A DNA stretch of 32,354 nucleotides from Streptomyces canus (lineage in GTDB: Bacteria; Actinomycetota; Actinomycetes; Streptomycetales; Streptomycetaceae), in assembly GCF_001514145.1 (NCBI RefSeq), contig NZ_KQ948694.1, forward strand, positions 1 through 32,354. The letters run 5' to 3'. The position numbers and the translations under genes are program-made. This document shows, one piece after another, positions 15,014-21,907 of this stretch; the first letter of the stretch is position 1; every line of letters begins with the position of its first letter. The notes beneath the pieces were generated by a model. That model was not told the DNA's origin. It worked only from the letters and a program-made list of their open reading frames with translations, and did no database searches.

Positions 15014-15562
15014 TTATCGAGCGGTGAGGACGTGCGCCCACGGCTCGTCGATGTCGGCCAGGCCCAGCACGGCGACCACGTTGTCGAGCATTCCGGCGCC
15101 GAACCAGCGCCGCACGGCCTCGTCGTCGCCCAGCAGTCGCCGGACGGTGTCAACCTGCTTGGCATAGCACCGGCGCACGGCCTGCGCCACCAGCGGCTCG
15201 CCGACGGCGCAGTTCGCGTGCATCAGGAAACGCAGGATGTTCCGGTCCGCGACGAGTGCGGCGTAGGCGCCGCGTGCGGCATCCAACGCCGCCTCGGGCC
15301 CGGGCCCGGCCCCACCCGAGGCTGGTGAGTGAGCGAGCAGCGTGTCGGTCATGACGACGGAGACGTGGTCGACCACCGCCGCAAACAGCGCTTCCTTGTT
15401 CGGGTATAGGCGGTAGAGATACGGCTGAGAGATGCCGACCCACTCTGCGATCTCGTGTGTCGTCGTGCCGTAGAAACCTTTTTGCGCGAAGCATTCGACC
15501 GCGGCGGCCATGAGGGTCCGACGTCGTTCGTCGCTCTTTGTGCTGGTGCCGGGGGCAGGCAT
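15014..15562 (-). CDS. TetR/AcrR-family transcriptional regulator
   Basis: A 182-aa repressor. The N-terminal helix-turn-helix (about 15-60) reads RRTLMAAAVECFAQKGFYGT, then TTHEIAEWVGISQPYLYRLYPNKEALF. The remaining helical part is a ligand-binding domain (HSPASGG loop, FLMHANCAVGEPLVAQAVRR). It lies 25 bp downstream of the SnoaL-like gene on the same strand, so both are probably one transcript. A palindrome upstream of that gene is the likely operator, giving autoregulation. The ribosome binding site at ATG 15562 is weak; the nearest GAGGAG is about 18 bases away. Confidence 0.9.
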   Translation of the reverse strand: MPAPGTSTKSDERRRTLMAAAVECFAQKGFYGTTTHEIAEWVGISQPYLYRLYPNKEALFAAVVDHVSVVMTDTLLAHSPASGGAGPGPEAALDAARGAYAALVADRNILRFLMHANCAVGEPLVAQAVRRCYAKQVDTVRRLLGDDEAVRRWFGAGMLDNVVAVLGLADIDEPWAHVLTAR

Positions 15563-15587
15563 GGACGTCAGTCAAACACGGCTCCTC

Positions 15588-16061
15588 TCAGCTTCCAAAA
15601 GTCACGCTGCGGTCGGGGTCGGACGGAACGTCGTTGGGCGTGAGCGCCTCGATCGCCACCAGCGGGTTCCAGTAGTCCAGGTAGTGGGTGATGCGCGCGT
15701 CGTCATCGGTCCGAACGACGGAGATGCACGTCTGCTCGTACGGCTTGCCGGTCGGCAGCGCCGTGCCCTTCGAGCGGAATTCAGCGATCACCAGACTCGG
15801 GTCGACGGTGTCGTGGAAGACCAGGTCGACGAACTCGACGTCGAAGGTCTCGGGAAAGTTGCTCATGTGCGCGACCAGTGCGTCGCGCCCCGTTACCCGC
15901 TGAGGCACGCCGGCCGGCGCGTACGGGAACTCAAGCACCGCGTCCGGGGCGAACAGCTTCACCCATTCGTCGACCCGTCCTGCGGCGGTGAGGCGCAGGT
16001 GCTCGGCCAGGGTGTGCTGGGCGGCGGCGCGGCGGTTGGCGTCGTCTTGCTTGATTGTCAT
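15588..16061 (-). CDS. SnoaL-like / NTF2-fold protein
   Basis: A 157-aa cone-fold protein. Motifs: AEHLRLTAAGRVDEWVKLFAPDAVLEFPYAP, then TGRDALVAHMSNFPETF, FVDLVFHDTVDPSLVIAEF and ARITHYLDYWNPLVAIEAL. The last is typical of SnoaL-like proteins (ketosteroid-isomerase relatives). Enzymatic activity is uncertain. ATG 16061 has AGGAG five bases upstream; the frame further upstream has no start context. First gene of a two-gene operon with a TetR regulator, so its expression probably responds to a small molecule. Confidence 0.85.
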   Translation of the reverse strand: MTIKQDDANRRAAAQHTLAEHLRLTAAGRVDEWVKLFAPDAVLEFPYAPAGVPQRVTGRDALVAHMSNFPETFDVEFVDLVFHDTVDPSLVIAEFRSKGTALPTGKPYEQTCISVVRTDDDARITHYLDYWNPLVAIEALTPNDVPSDPDRSVTFGS

Positions 16062-16074
16062 CTTCACTCCTACG

Positions 16075-16092
16075 TTAGTGGTCGACCTATAA
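16075..16092. promoter_or_regulatory. Operator-like palindrome upstream of the SnoaL/TetR operon
   Basis: An 18-bp imperfect palindrome with perfect core GGTCGACC (16080-16087) and matching outer TTA/TAA arms (7 of 9 pairs per half). It begins 14 bp upstream of the SnoaL-like ATG. Size and place fit a TetR-dimer operator that would block initiation. Confidence 0.5.
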
Positions 16093-16252
16093 CCTACCAC
16101 CGGCAGCAGCCGTTGCGGGTAGTCGAGCAGAGGTAACGCCAGCGGGATCCCGGTCCGGTTCACGTACGGGATGGCATCCAGAAAACGCCCCCTCGGCGGC
16201 GGGCGGCGGCCCGGTGCCATCGGCGCCCGTCACGCTTTGCGAAGATCGTCGG

Positions 16253-16680
16253 TCACCGGGAGACTTCGCGTTTCGTCAGGACCAGCAGAGCCCTCACCAG
16301 GGCGGTCGCCCACTTCGGGTCGGTGCGTACCTTGCCGAGGACGCGCCAGTTCTTCAGGTGGGCGAAGCCGTGCTCGACCGGCGCCCGTGCCGCGGCAAGG
16401 GCCTTGTTGGACAGCTTCTGCCCGCGCGTCAGCGGCCGGTTCCGGGGTCCTTGTAGCCGGTGATCACCGCCGGATCGGCGTCGGGACCGCTGTCGTCGAG
16501 CCCGACGAAACCCCGGTCGGCGACGGCACCGAGGCCGGCCGCCCGCAGCCTGACGGCGAGCCGGTCGTGACGGCAGGCGGTGATCTTTGAGGTGCGTCCG
16601 GGCCGGGCCGCCGAGACCCACAGAAATCGGGCCTTGTCGTCGGTGAGCGCGATCACAAGCAGGCCGTGGTGTTTGTGCTT
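16253..16680 (-). pseudogene. IS5-type DDE transposase, N-terminus missing and frameshifted
   Basis: C-terminal half of an actinobacterial IS5-related transposase. The first frame starts at KHKHHGLLVIALTDDKARFLW, continues SAARPGRTSKITACRHD and reaches VADRGFVGLDD (catalytic Asp region) and AVITGYK. At about 16440 the frame shifts and resumes RNRPLTRGQKLSNKALA, VEHGFAHLKNWRVLGK (catalytic Glu region) and ends LLVLTKREVSR. The first half of the gene and both terminal repeats are absent. The N-terminal side is fused directly to a LamG-domain relic at about 16680. Confidence 0.8.
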
Positions 16681-17014
16681 GGTGACGTGCTTCCACACCG
16701 AGCGCGGCGGCGGAGCCCTGGGTGTTCTGCTCGGTGGAGAAGTCCCCGGAGGCGATGGCGGTCCGCAGCGAGTTGCCGGTGGCGAACAGATACCCGTTGC
16801 CGGCGCCGTTGCTGGTGTTGTCGAAGCCGTAGGGGAAGTACGGCGTGGCCTGGGTGGCGTCGATCTGCACGTCCATCGAGACGGTGACCGAGTTCATGCC
16901 GCTCATGATGTTGTCCGGCACCTTGATGTAGGTGTCGGTGCTGTTGAACGTGAGTCCTTCCCCGGCACCCGACCAGCTCGCAGCGCCGCTGACGGTTCCG
17001 ATGCGGCCGTTTCC
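16681..17014 (-). pseudogene. LamG/concanavalin-like domain relic of a secreted glycosidase
   Basis: The minus-strand frame reads GNGRIGTVSGAASWSGAGEG, then NSTDTYIKVPDNIMSGMNSV and YFPYGFDNTSNGAGNGYLFA, a LamG-type jelly roll found in family 43 arabinan/xylan enzymes of streptomycetes. After STEQNTQ a one-base frameshift occurs (about 16715) and the domain continues SVWKHVT, where it is cut and joined to the transposase relic. The start of the host gene is also missing. The next gene upstream on this strand is an intact GH43 enzyme, so related polysaccharide genes may have been clustered here. Confidence 0.65.
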
Positions 17015-17277
17015 CCAGGCGTCAACCCACCCGGAGCGAGGCGGCGGCCACGGCTGGCAGGGCGCCCGGCAGGAATCTTCAGCGGCTCTGAGGTCTGACG
17101 CCGCGCATGGGTTCACTTCCTCTGAAGAAGACAGCTTGTGAACAAAGCCCGATATGACGAACAGTTTTTTCCGGCTCGACAACTCGCCGCGCCTGACGAG
17201 CCTGACACGTCCGCCCGCCGGACGATACGAGAGGTCTTCACCGTCGCTCGCTTTCGCTCACGAGACCACTCGTGGTG

Positions 17278-17350
17278 GGGATGCCGGCGCCTTCCCCGCC
17301 GGCTGGGCGGCGGCGGGTGGGAAGTCGCCCCGTGAGGGCGCCGACATCCC
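17278..17350. terminator. Long hairpin downstream of the GH43 gene
   Basis: GGGATGCCGGCGCC (17278-17291) and GGCGCCGACATCCC (17337-17350) are inverted copies matching 13 of 14. The 45-base loop contains a second nested stem (CTTCCC with GGGAAG around a CGCCG/CGGCG core). It begins 12 bases after the GH43 stop codon, as expected for a terminator or 3'-end stabiliser, though no U-tract follows. A further perfect CACGAG-ACCA-CTCGTG hairpin lies at 17259-17274. Confidence 0.55.
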
Positions 17351-17362
17351 TGTTGGCGCGGG

Positions 17363-18796
17363 TCAGCTCGTCACGCGGAAGGTGGCGTCGCTGCGCCCCG
17401 TCGCGGTGGTGATCGGGTCGAGCTTGAGTTCGTACGCGTAGTGGCGGATGTACCGGTCGGGGTAGTTGTAGGACTGGAACGACGACCATGTCGCGTCGGC
17501 GAGCCCGGCGACCTGGCGGAAGCTGGCGTCCGCGGCGAACCCGGCGGTGCCGTCGTTGTAGACAAGCTGGAAGTCGAACGCGGAGTGCCGCAGGAAGTAT
17601 CCGGGGAAGTTCACCGACTCGAAGGAGACCGTGCCGGTGTCCGCCAGGCCGGTCCGCATCCGGAACTGGGAGTCCTCGCTGGTACTGACGTTCTGGTCGA
17701 TGCGCACGTCGAAGTTGGTGTGGCGCACGTACCGGTCCTGGAAGTTGAACGACTGGAGCCGGTGGAGCGCCGTGTTGGGCCAGCGGGCGAGGACGCGGCT
17801 CTCCTCGGCGGCCGTCAGGTTCATGATCCAGCCGTGGCGCTTCTTGGTGCCGCCCATGTTGTAGCTCGTCGACGCCTGCTTCTGGTAGGCGGCCGGGTTG
17901 GACGGGTCGGTCGTCAGGACCGGCATGTAACCGCCGCCGGTGGCGTACTGGTCGAGGTAGAGGGCCCACTGGTTGGTGCCGTTGAACTTCATCCACATCG
18001 GGCCCTCGACCTGGGAGCCGCTGAGGCCGACGCCGGAGAGGTCGCCGAGGGTGGTCCACGTCCCCAGGATCGAGTTGCTGCCTTCGAGCGTGATCTGACC
18101 GTCGCCGGAGGCCCGCACGTAGCGGTAGTTGCCCACGCCGGACGGCACCTCGATGATCTGGGTGTCGATGATGCCCTGGGTGCCGGGGCGGTCGATGTAG
18201 ACCTGCGGGGTGGTGATGGTGCGGAAGTCCGTCGTGTGGGCGTAATAGATGCGGTGCTTCGTCACGCCGTTCAGCGGCGCGTTCGTCGCCCAGTACAGGA
18301 CGTAGTCATTGCTCGCCGGGTCCCAGATCGCCTCGGGCGCCCACGCGTCACCGGCGCCGGGGATCGCGTCGGCGACGTTCAGGAGCCGCGGCTGCGACCA
18401 GGTGACCAGGTCGGTGGACTCCCACACCACCAGGTTGCGGCTGCCGCTGGTCTGGGCGTCACCCCATCCCTGCCCGCAGCCGATGCACAGGTCGGTCGCG
18501 ATGATCCAGTACTTGCTGCCATCAGGGGATCTCACGAACGCAGGGTCACGCACCCCCTTCGTACCGACCGTGGAGCGCAGGACCATGCCACCCCCGTTGA
18601 GGTCGTTCCAGTGCAGACCGTCCGTGCTGTGCGAGAGGTACATCTGCTGATTGGTCGACCCCTCCCCGGTGAAGTGCACCATCAGGTAGCCCGGGTCGGC
18701 CGCAGCGGCCTGCTGGGCTGTGGTCAGCGTCTGAGAGGTGAGAAGCAGGCCGACGGCGGCCAATATCGCCGCCAGCCGTGCGAGAAGAGCGCGCAT
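17363..18796 (-). CDS. Secreted GH43 glycosidase with AbfB (CBM42) domain
   Basis: A 477-aa secreted enzyme probably acting on arabinose-containing plant polysaccharide. Signal peptide 1-33 (AQQAAAADP). The five-bladed GH43 propeller (about 35-340) shows GVRDPAFV (D84), DAWAPEAIWD (E155 region) and QVEGPMW (E264, likely general acid). The C-terminal AbfB beta-trefoil (about 345-477) has three repeats (LQSFNFQDRYVRH, FESVNFPGYFLRH, FQSYNYPDRYIRH) and binds arabinofuranose side chains. ATG 18796 has GGAG seven bases upstream. The gene is intact. A promoter and operator-like palindrome lie about 300 bp upstream, implying a long leader. Linkage specificity cannot be read from the sequence. Confidence 0.9.
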   Translation of the reverse strand: MRALLARLAAILAAVGLLLTSQTLTTAQQAAAADPGYLMVHFTGEGSTNQQMYLSHSTDGLHWNDLNGGGMVLRSTVGTKGVRDPAFVRSPDGSKYWIIATDLCIGCGQGWGDAQTSGSRNLVVWESTDLVTWSQPRLLNVADAIPGAGDAWAPEAIWDPASNDYVLYWATNAPLNGVTKHRIYYAHTTDFRTITTPQVYIDRPGTQGIIDTQIIEVPSGVGNYRYVRASGDGQITLEGSNSILGTWTTLGDLSGVGLSGSQVEGPMWMKFNGTNQWALYLDQYATGGGYMPVLTTDPSNPAAYQKQASTSYNMGGTKKRHGWIMNLTAAEESRVLARWPNTALHRLQSFNFQDRYVRHTNFDVRIDQNVSTSEDSQFRMRTGLADTGTVSFESVNFPGYFLRHSAFDFQLVYNDGTAGFAADASFRQVAGLADATWSSFQSYNYPDRYIRHYAYELKLDPITTATGRSDATFRVTS

Positions 18797-19087
18797 GTAC
18801 GTTCTCCGGTCTTTCTGCGGGTGCCCTGATCGGGTGAAGGTGGGGCAGAGGGCAAAGCTCGCGGTCGCTGTGCCTGCGGGACAGGACCTGCTGACGCGTG
18901 ACGCGGAACGTCGCGTTGGGCCCGGCAACGGCCGAGTGACCGAGGTCATCGCCCGGGCGGGGCGGCGACCGCGGACAGCGCAGCGGCGGGCTGGGGGACG
19001 AGTGAAGCAAGCAGGGCCGGCAGAGGAGCCACGAGAGTGAACCAATAACGGGTGCGGTACAAGGACGTCCCCTTTGACGGCCAGCGG

Positions 19088-19103
19088 GTTCGACATTTCG
19101 AAC
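19088..19103. promoter_or_regulatory. Operator-like palindrome GTTCGA-N4-TCGAAC at the GH43 promoter
   Basis: A perfect 16-bp dyad lies about 14 to 29 bases downstream of the predicted transcription start of the GH43 gene, where a repressor would block elongation. Palindromes built on TTCGAA-like halves control xylan/arabinan genes in streptomycetes through LacI- or ROK-type repressors. No such repressor gene is in the window. Confidence 0.5.
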
Positions 19104-19124
19104 GCCGTGCGTAACTTCGACAGG

Positions 19125-19153
19125 AAGATAAGTTTCAGTCAAGAGCACGTCAA
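19125..19153 (-). promoter_or_regulatory. Predicted promoter of the GH43 gene
   Basis: On the minus strand TTGACG (-35, at 19153-19148) and TATCTT (-10, at 19130-19125) are separated by exactly 17 bp, a good housekeeping-sigma pattern. Transcription would start near 19117 and leave a leader of about 320 bases before the GH43 ATG. An inverted repeat AGTTTCA-N16-TGAAACT (19131-19160) overlaps the -35 and spacer. Confidence 0.5.
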
Positions 19154-19435
19154 TGAAACTGGCCAAATCCGCTGACAAATATCCTGTGGGCGCACCGGGC
19201 GCCACGACCCTCAGGCCCGGAAAGGGCCCTGCTCGCCGTTCGCCCGGCCCAGGAAGTGTGCGGGACTGTCTTCGGGCCCACCTATGAGTTGGCGTTGCCG
19301 AGAGCCGTCCACGGCACCATCGAGCCGGCATGCACTGCGTCATCGTTCCCACGCCGGCGCTACTGATCCGACTACCCCAGCAGCTCACACCCTGACGACC
19401 GTCCGCTGAGCACAGCCAGGAAAGGAGGTTGACTC

Positions 19436-19546
19436 GTGAGTGCCCTGCTGTGGCTGCTCTTCCCGCTCTGCGCCTCCATCACCGCCAGCGCCTGGGCCTG
19501 GTGGACCGGACGTCGTCATCCCGGGCCACCCGATCACCACACCTGA
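19436..19546 (+). CDS. 36-aa membrane protein gene with in-frame TGA
   Basis: GTG at 19436 follows an excellent AAAGGAGG (19421-19428). It encodes one hydrophobic helix (SALLWLLFPLCASITASAW), then WAWWTGRRHPGPPDHHT and TGA at 19544-19546. The same frame stays open for 22 more codons (EDHDRYQQLRTVLSTSENTR...) to TGA at 19613-19615. Small streptomycete membrane proteins of about 60 aa with a helix, a WxGRR junction and a polar tail containing a YxxFR/YxxLR motif are familiar. The first TGA is therefore probably a nonsense mutation (or a readthrough site) in such a gene. Function unknown. Confidence 0.5.
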   Translation: MSALLWLLFPLCASITASAWAWWTGRRHPGPPDHHT

Positions 19547-19627
19547 GAGGACCACGACCGCTATCAGCAGCTGCGAACCGTGCTGAGTACCAGCGAGAAC
19601 ACCCGGGCAACATGATCCGACCGGCAC

Positions 19628-19982
19628 ACTGGGCGAGTTCAACTGGTCGATGCAACACCGAGTTGTTGTGAGCGTAGTTGCTCCTCGAAGACTTCAGCGG
19701 GCGTCTTCCATCCGAGGATCTTTCGTGGCCGATTCTTGAGCGCGTGAGCGACGGCCTCGAGTTCGTCAGCGGACCAGCGCGACAGGTCGGTGCCACGTTC
19801 CTGGCCGATGAAGCGCGTGGTGCCGGGGCTTCGATGGCGGACCGGACCGCGTGGCGGATCTGCCGGGACAACCGCTGGTGGAGCGTGTTCGGCAAGAAGC
19901 GGGGCCAGGGCCCGCAGGCCGGTCCGCCGGTGCGCTCGCTTCAACAAGTCGGTGTTGTGTCGACCAGTTGAACTCGCCCAGT
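19628..19982. mobile_element. 355-bp IS30-derived MITE-like element with 40-bp terminal inverted repeats
   Basis: Ends 19628-19667 and 19943-19982 are inverted copies matching 37 of 40 positions. Between them only the C-terminus of an IS30-family transposase remains on the minus strand, plus a short scrambled stretch. The element therefore looks like an internally deleted IS30 relative able to move only in trans. Its right end abuts an IS3 transposase relic within the GSQFRSRK motif. No target duplication could be confirmed. Confidence 0.6.
19639..19800 (-). pseudogene. IS30-family transposase C-terminal relic
   Basis: The minus-strand frame reads RGTDLSRWSADELEAVAHAL, then KNRPRKILGWKTPAEVFEEQL and ends QQLGVASTS inside the terminal repeat. 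The NxRPRKxLGWxTPxE motif is diagnostic of IS30 transposases and includes the region of the last catalytic residue. Everything upstream, including the helix-turn-helix and two catalytic Asp, is missing. Confidence 0.75.
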
Positions 19983-20212
19983 TCCGCTCCCGGAAGTTCG
20001 TCCAGACTCTCGACCGCCACCAGATGACCGGCTCAATAGGCAGGGTCGGAGCTGCCGGCGACAACGCGGCCATGGAGTCCTTCTTCAGCCTGCTGCAAAA
20101 GAACGTCCTCGACCGCCGTATCTGGGCCACCCGCGAAGAACTCCGGATCGCGATCGTGACCTGGATCGAGCGGACCTACCACCGGCGCCGCAGACAGGCC
20201 TCGCAGGGCTGA
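19979..20212 (+). pseudogene. IS3-family transposase (OrfB) C-terminal relic
   Basis: About 77 codons from QFRSRKFVQTL through MTGSIGRVGAAGDNAAMESF and SLLQKNVLDRRIWATREELR to WIERTYHRRRRQ, the C-terminal integrase core of IS3 elements including the catalytic Glu (AAMESF). The frame then ends abruptly (ASQG, TGA at 20210), where the family continues with ALGRLTPIE. The N-terminal side is replaced by the IS30-like element. Confidence 0.8.
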
Positions 20213-20327
20213 GCCCAGCCTTTGGCAAGGAGCGCTGCCGTGCGCCGGTCGATGGGTGTGGACGCCCGCCCGACGCGCGCAGACCTAATCAATTCGTCTG
20301 ATAACATGGCATCCGTACGATTCCGGC

Positions 20328-21110
20328 ATGTCGAACATCCAGCTCGTCAGCAGCCGTCGCGGCAGCGGCCCGGCCCTGGTCGTGATCCGCCAGCTGGACC
20401 GGGAGGGCTGGGCACCCGTCATCGACCTGCTTGCTCGAGAACGCGAGGTCGTGGCCGTCGACCTGCCGGGATTCGGCGACAGCCCACCACTGCCGGCCGG
20501 CACCACCCCCACCGTCCACGCACTGGCTGCCGAGGTCGCCACGTGGTTCTCCACCGTCGGCCTCACGCGCCCGCCCGTCGTCGGCAACTCGCTCGGTGGG
20601 GCCGTCGCACTCGAACTCGCCCGGACGGGCGCCGTCAGCAACGCTGTCGCACTGTCCCCCATCGGCCTGTGGACCGGCCCCGAAGCGGCCTATGCCCTCG
20701 GCTCGCTTCGAGTCGCGCGCATGATGGCGCAGAGCCTGGGCGGGCGTACGGCACGAGTGACCGGCCATCCGCTGGGCCGCACACTCACCTTCTGGCAACT
20801 CGTCGCGCGACCCTGGCAGATGACAGCACAGGCAGCCGACGGTGCCCTGCGTAACCTGGCCCGCTCACCCGGCTTCGAAGCCACCCGCCGGGCAGCCCGC
20901 AACTACCGGCTCCGTGGCTTCGCCCCCGGTGTCCCCGTCACCGTCGCATGGGGCACCCGCGATCTCCTGACACCGCTGCACCAAGCACGCCGCGCGACTC
21001 GGCTCCTGCCCAAGGCCCGTCATCTCCGACTTCACGGCTGCGGACACTCACCCATGTCCGACGATCCTGGGCACGTCGCCCACCTCCTGCTGTCCGCGAG
21101 CAGCAGCTGA
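20328..21110 (+). CDS. Alpha/beta hydrolase with atypical oxyanion region
   Basis: A 260-aa hydrolase of the alpha/beta fold. Nucleophile elbow VVGNSLGGAVAL with S88, acid in AWGTRDLLTP (D212) and HGCGHSPM with H240 complete the triad. The strand-3 loop that normally carries the oxyanion HG motif reads VVIRQLDREGW instead, so the usual oxyanion donor geometry is altered. No ribosome binding site precedes ATG 20328. A GATAAC hexamer (20300-20305) upstream could be a -10 giving a very short leader. The rest of the fold is intact. Substrate cannot be inferred. Confidence 0.8.
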   Translation: MSNIQLVSSRRGSGPALVVIRQLDREGWAPVIDLLAREREVVAVDLPGFGDSPPLPAGTTPTVHALAAEVATWFSTVGLTRPPVVGNSLGGAVALELARTGAVSNAVALSPIGLWTGPEAAYALGSLRVARMMAQSLGGRTARVTGHPLGRTLTFWQLVARPWQMTAQAADGALRNLARSPGFEATRRAARNYRLRGFAPGVPVTVAWGTRDLLTPLHQARRATRLLPKARHLRLHGCGHSPMSDDPGHVAHLLLSASSS

Positions 21111-21153
21111 GATGGACGACGATGGCCGGGGCCGAACGCTTCCAGGTCGGCCA

Positions 21154-21171
21154 CGGCCCATTAATGGGCCG
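21154..21171. repeat. Perfect 18-bp palindrome after the first hydrolase gene
   Basis: CGGCCCATTAATGGGCCG lies 44 bp after the hydrolase stop. With flanking GGTCGGCC (21146-21153) it can form alternative GC-rich pairings with GGGCCGACC. It could be a terminator without U-tract or a regulator site; no gene starts nearby. Confidence 0.4.
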
Positions 21172-21907
21172 ACCGCTACCGTCGGCTCGGGCGAGACCGG
21201 CATGGCCGACCGCTCCAGCCGCCCATGCACCAGCCCGGCCCGAATTCCGACCCGCACCGAGCGGCGCATCAGTGGGTGGTTGGACCACGGCCGCCAGGAC
21301 CCCGACCACAACGGGGTGTGCTTCTCCGTTCGGCGGCGCGCCGCTGGCTTTGTGCGATGCCGCCTTACAGACTCGTAGTGCGGGCTGATCCGGTCTTCCC
21401 ACGTCGCCACCTGGGCCGGAAGCTCCTAAGTGCCGCCGCTGCTGACAAGGAAGCGGCGGCGGCACCACCTGGGCACGGGGCGGGGACTACTTCGGGATCG
21501 CGGCGAGCATGGCAACGACCAGGCACTGCATCTCCCGCTTCCGGACAGAGGCGATGCGACGTCGGCACGAAGACCGGCTCCTGGGCACGGTCTCCGACCT
21601 GGAGCAGGCCTGGTCACCTCGGAGGCCAGGGCGTGCCATCGGTCCAGGGGTCAGCAGCGGCCCGGCGGCCGCTTCGGTGCCGTAGCAGTCCTCGGCACGC
21701 CACCACTTCTTTGTTCTCGGAGGTGAGGGGTGACCCTGATGGGTGGCTGGGGTGGCCGACGGTCGTCGCGACGCGCAGGATGAACAGCGGGGCCTGGGGA
21801 CGTAGCCTGGCCCGCGCCTGGACAGACCTTCCCGGTCAGTGTGCTTCGCGTGCCGGTAGAGGAGTGCAGCTTGCGCGCCGTCACCCCGAGTTTGAGGACT
21901 GCCCGCC
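21172..21907. other. Gene-poor stretch between two hydrolases
   Basis: About 735 bp without a supportable gene. All six frames give Arg/Pro-rich or Ala-rich shadow translations. One GC-rich hairpin with a 10-bp perfect stem lies at 21430-21465 (GTGCCGCCGC with GCGGCGGCAC). The end of the stretch supplies the ribosome binding site of the next hydrolase. Confidence 0.4.

Noticed and set aside
17441..18829. 462-codon plus-strand frame opposite the GH43 gene
   Set aside because: Antisense shadow; the minus strand carries a complete secreted glycosidase.
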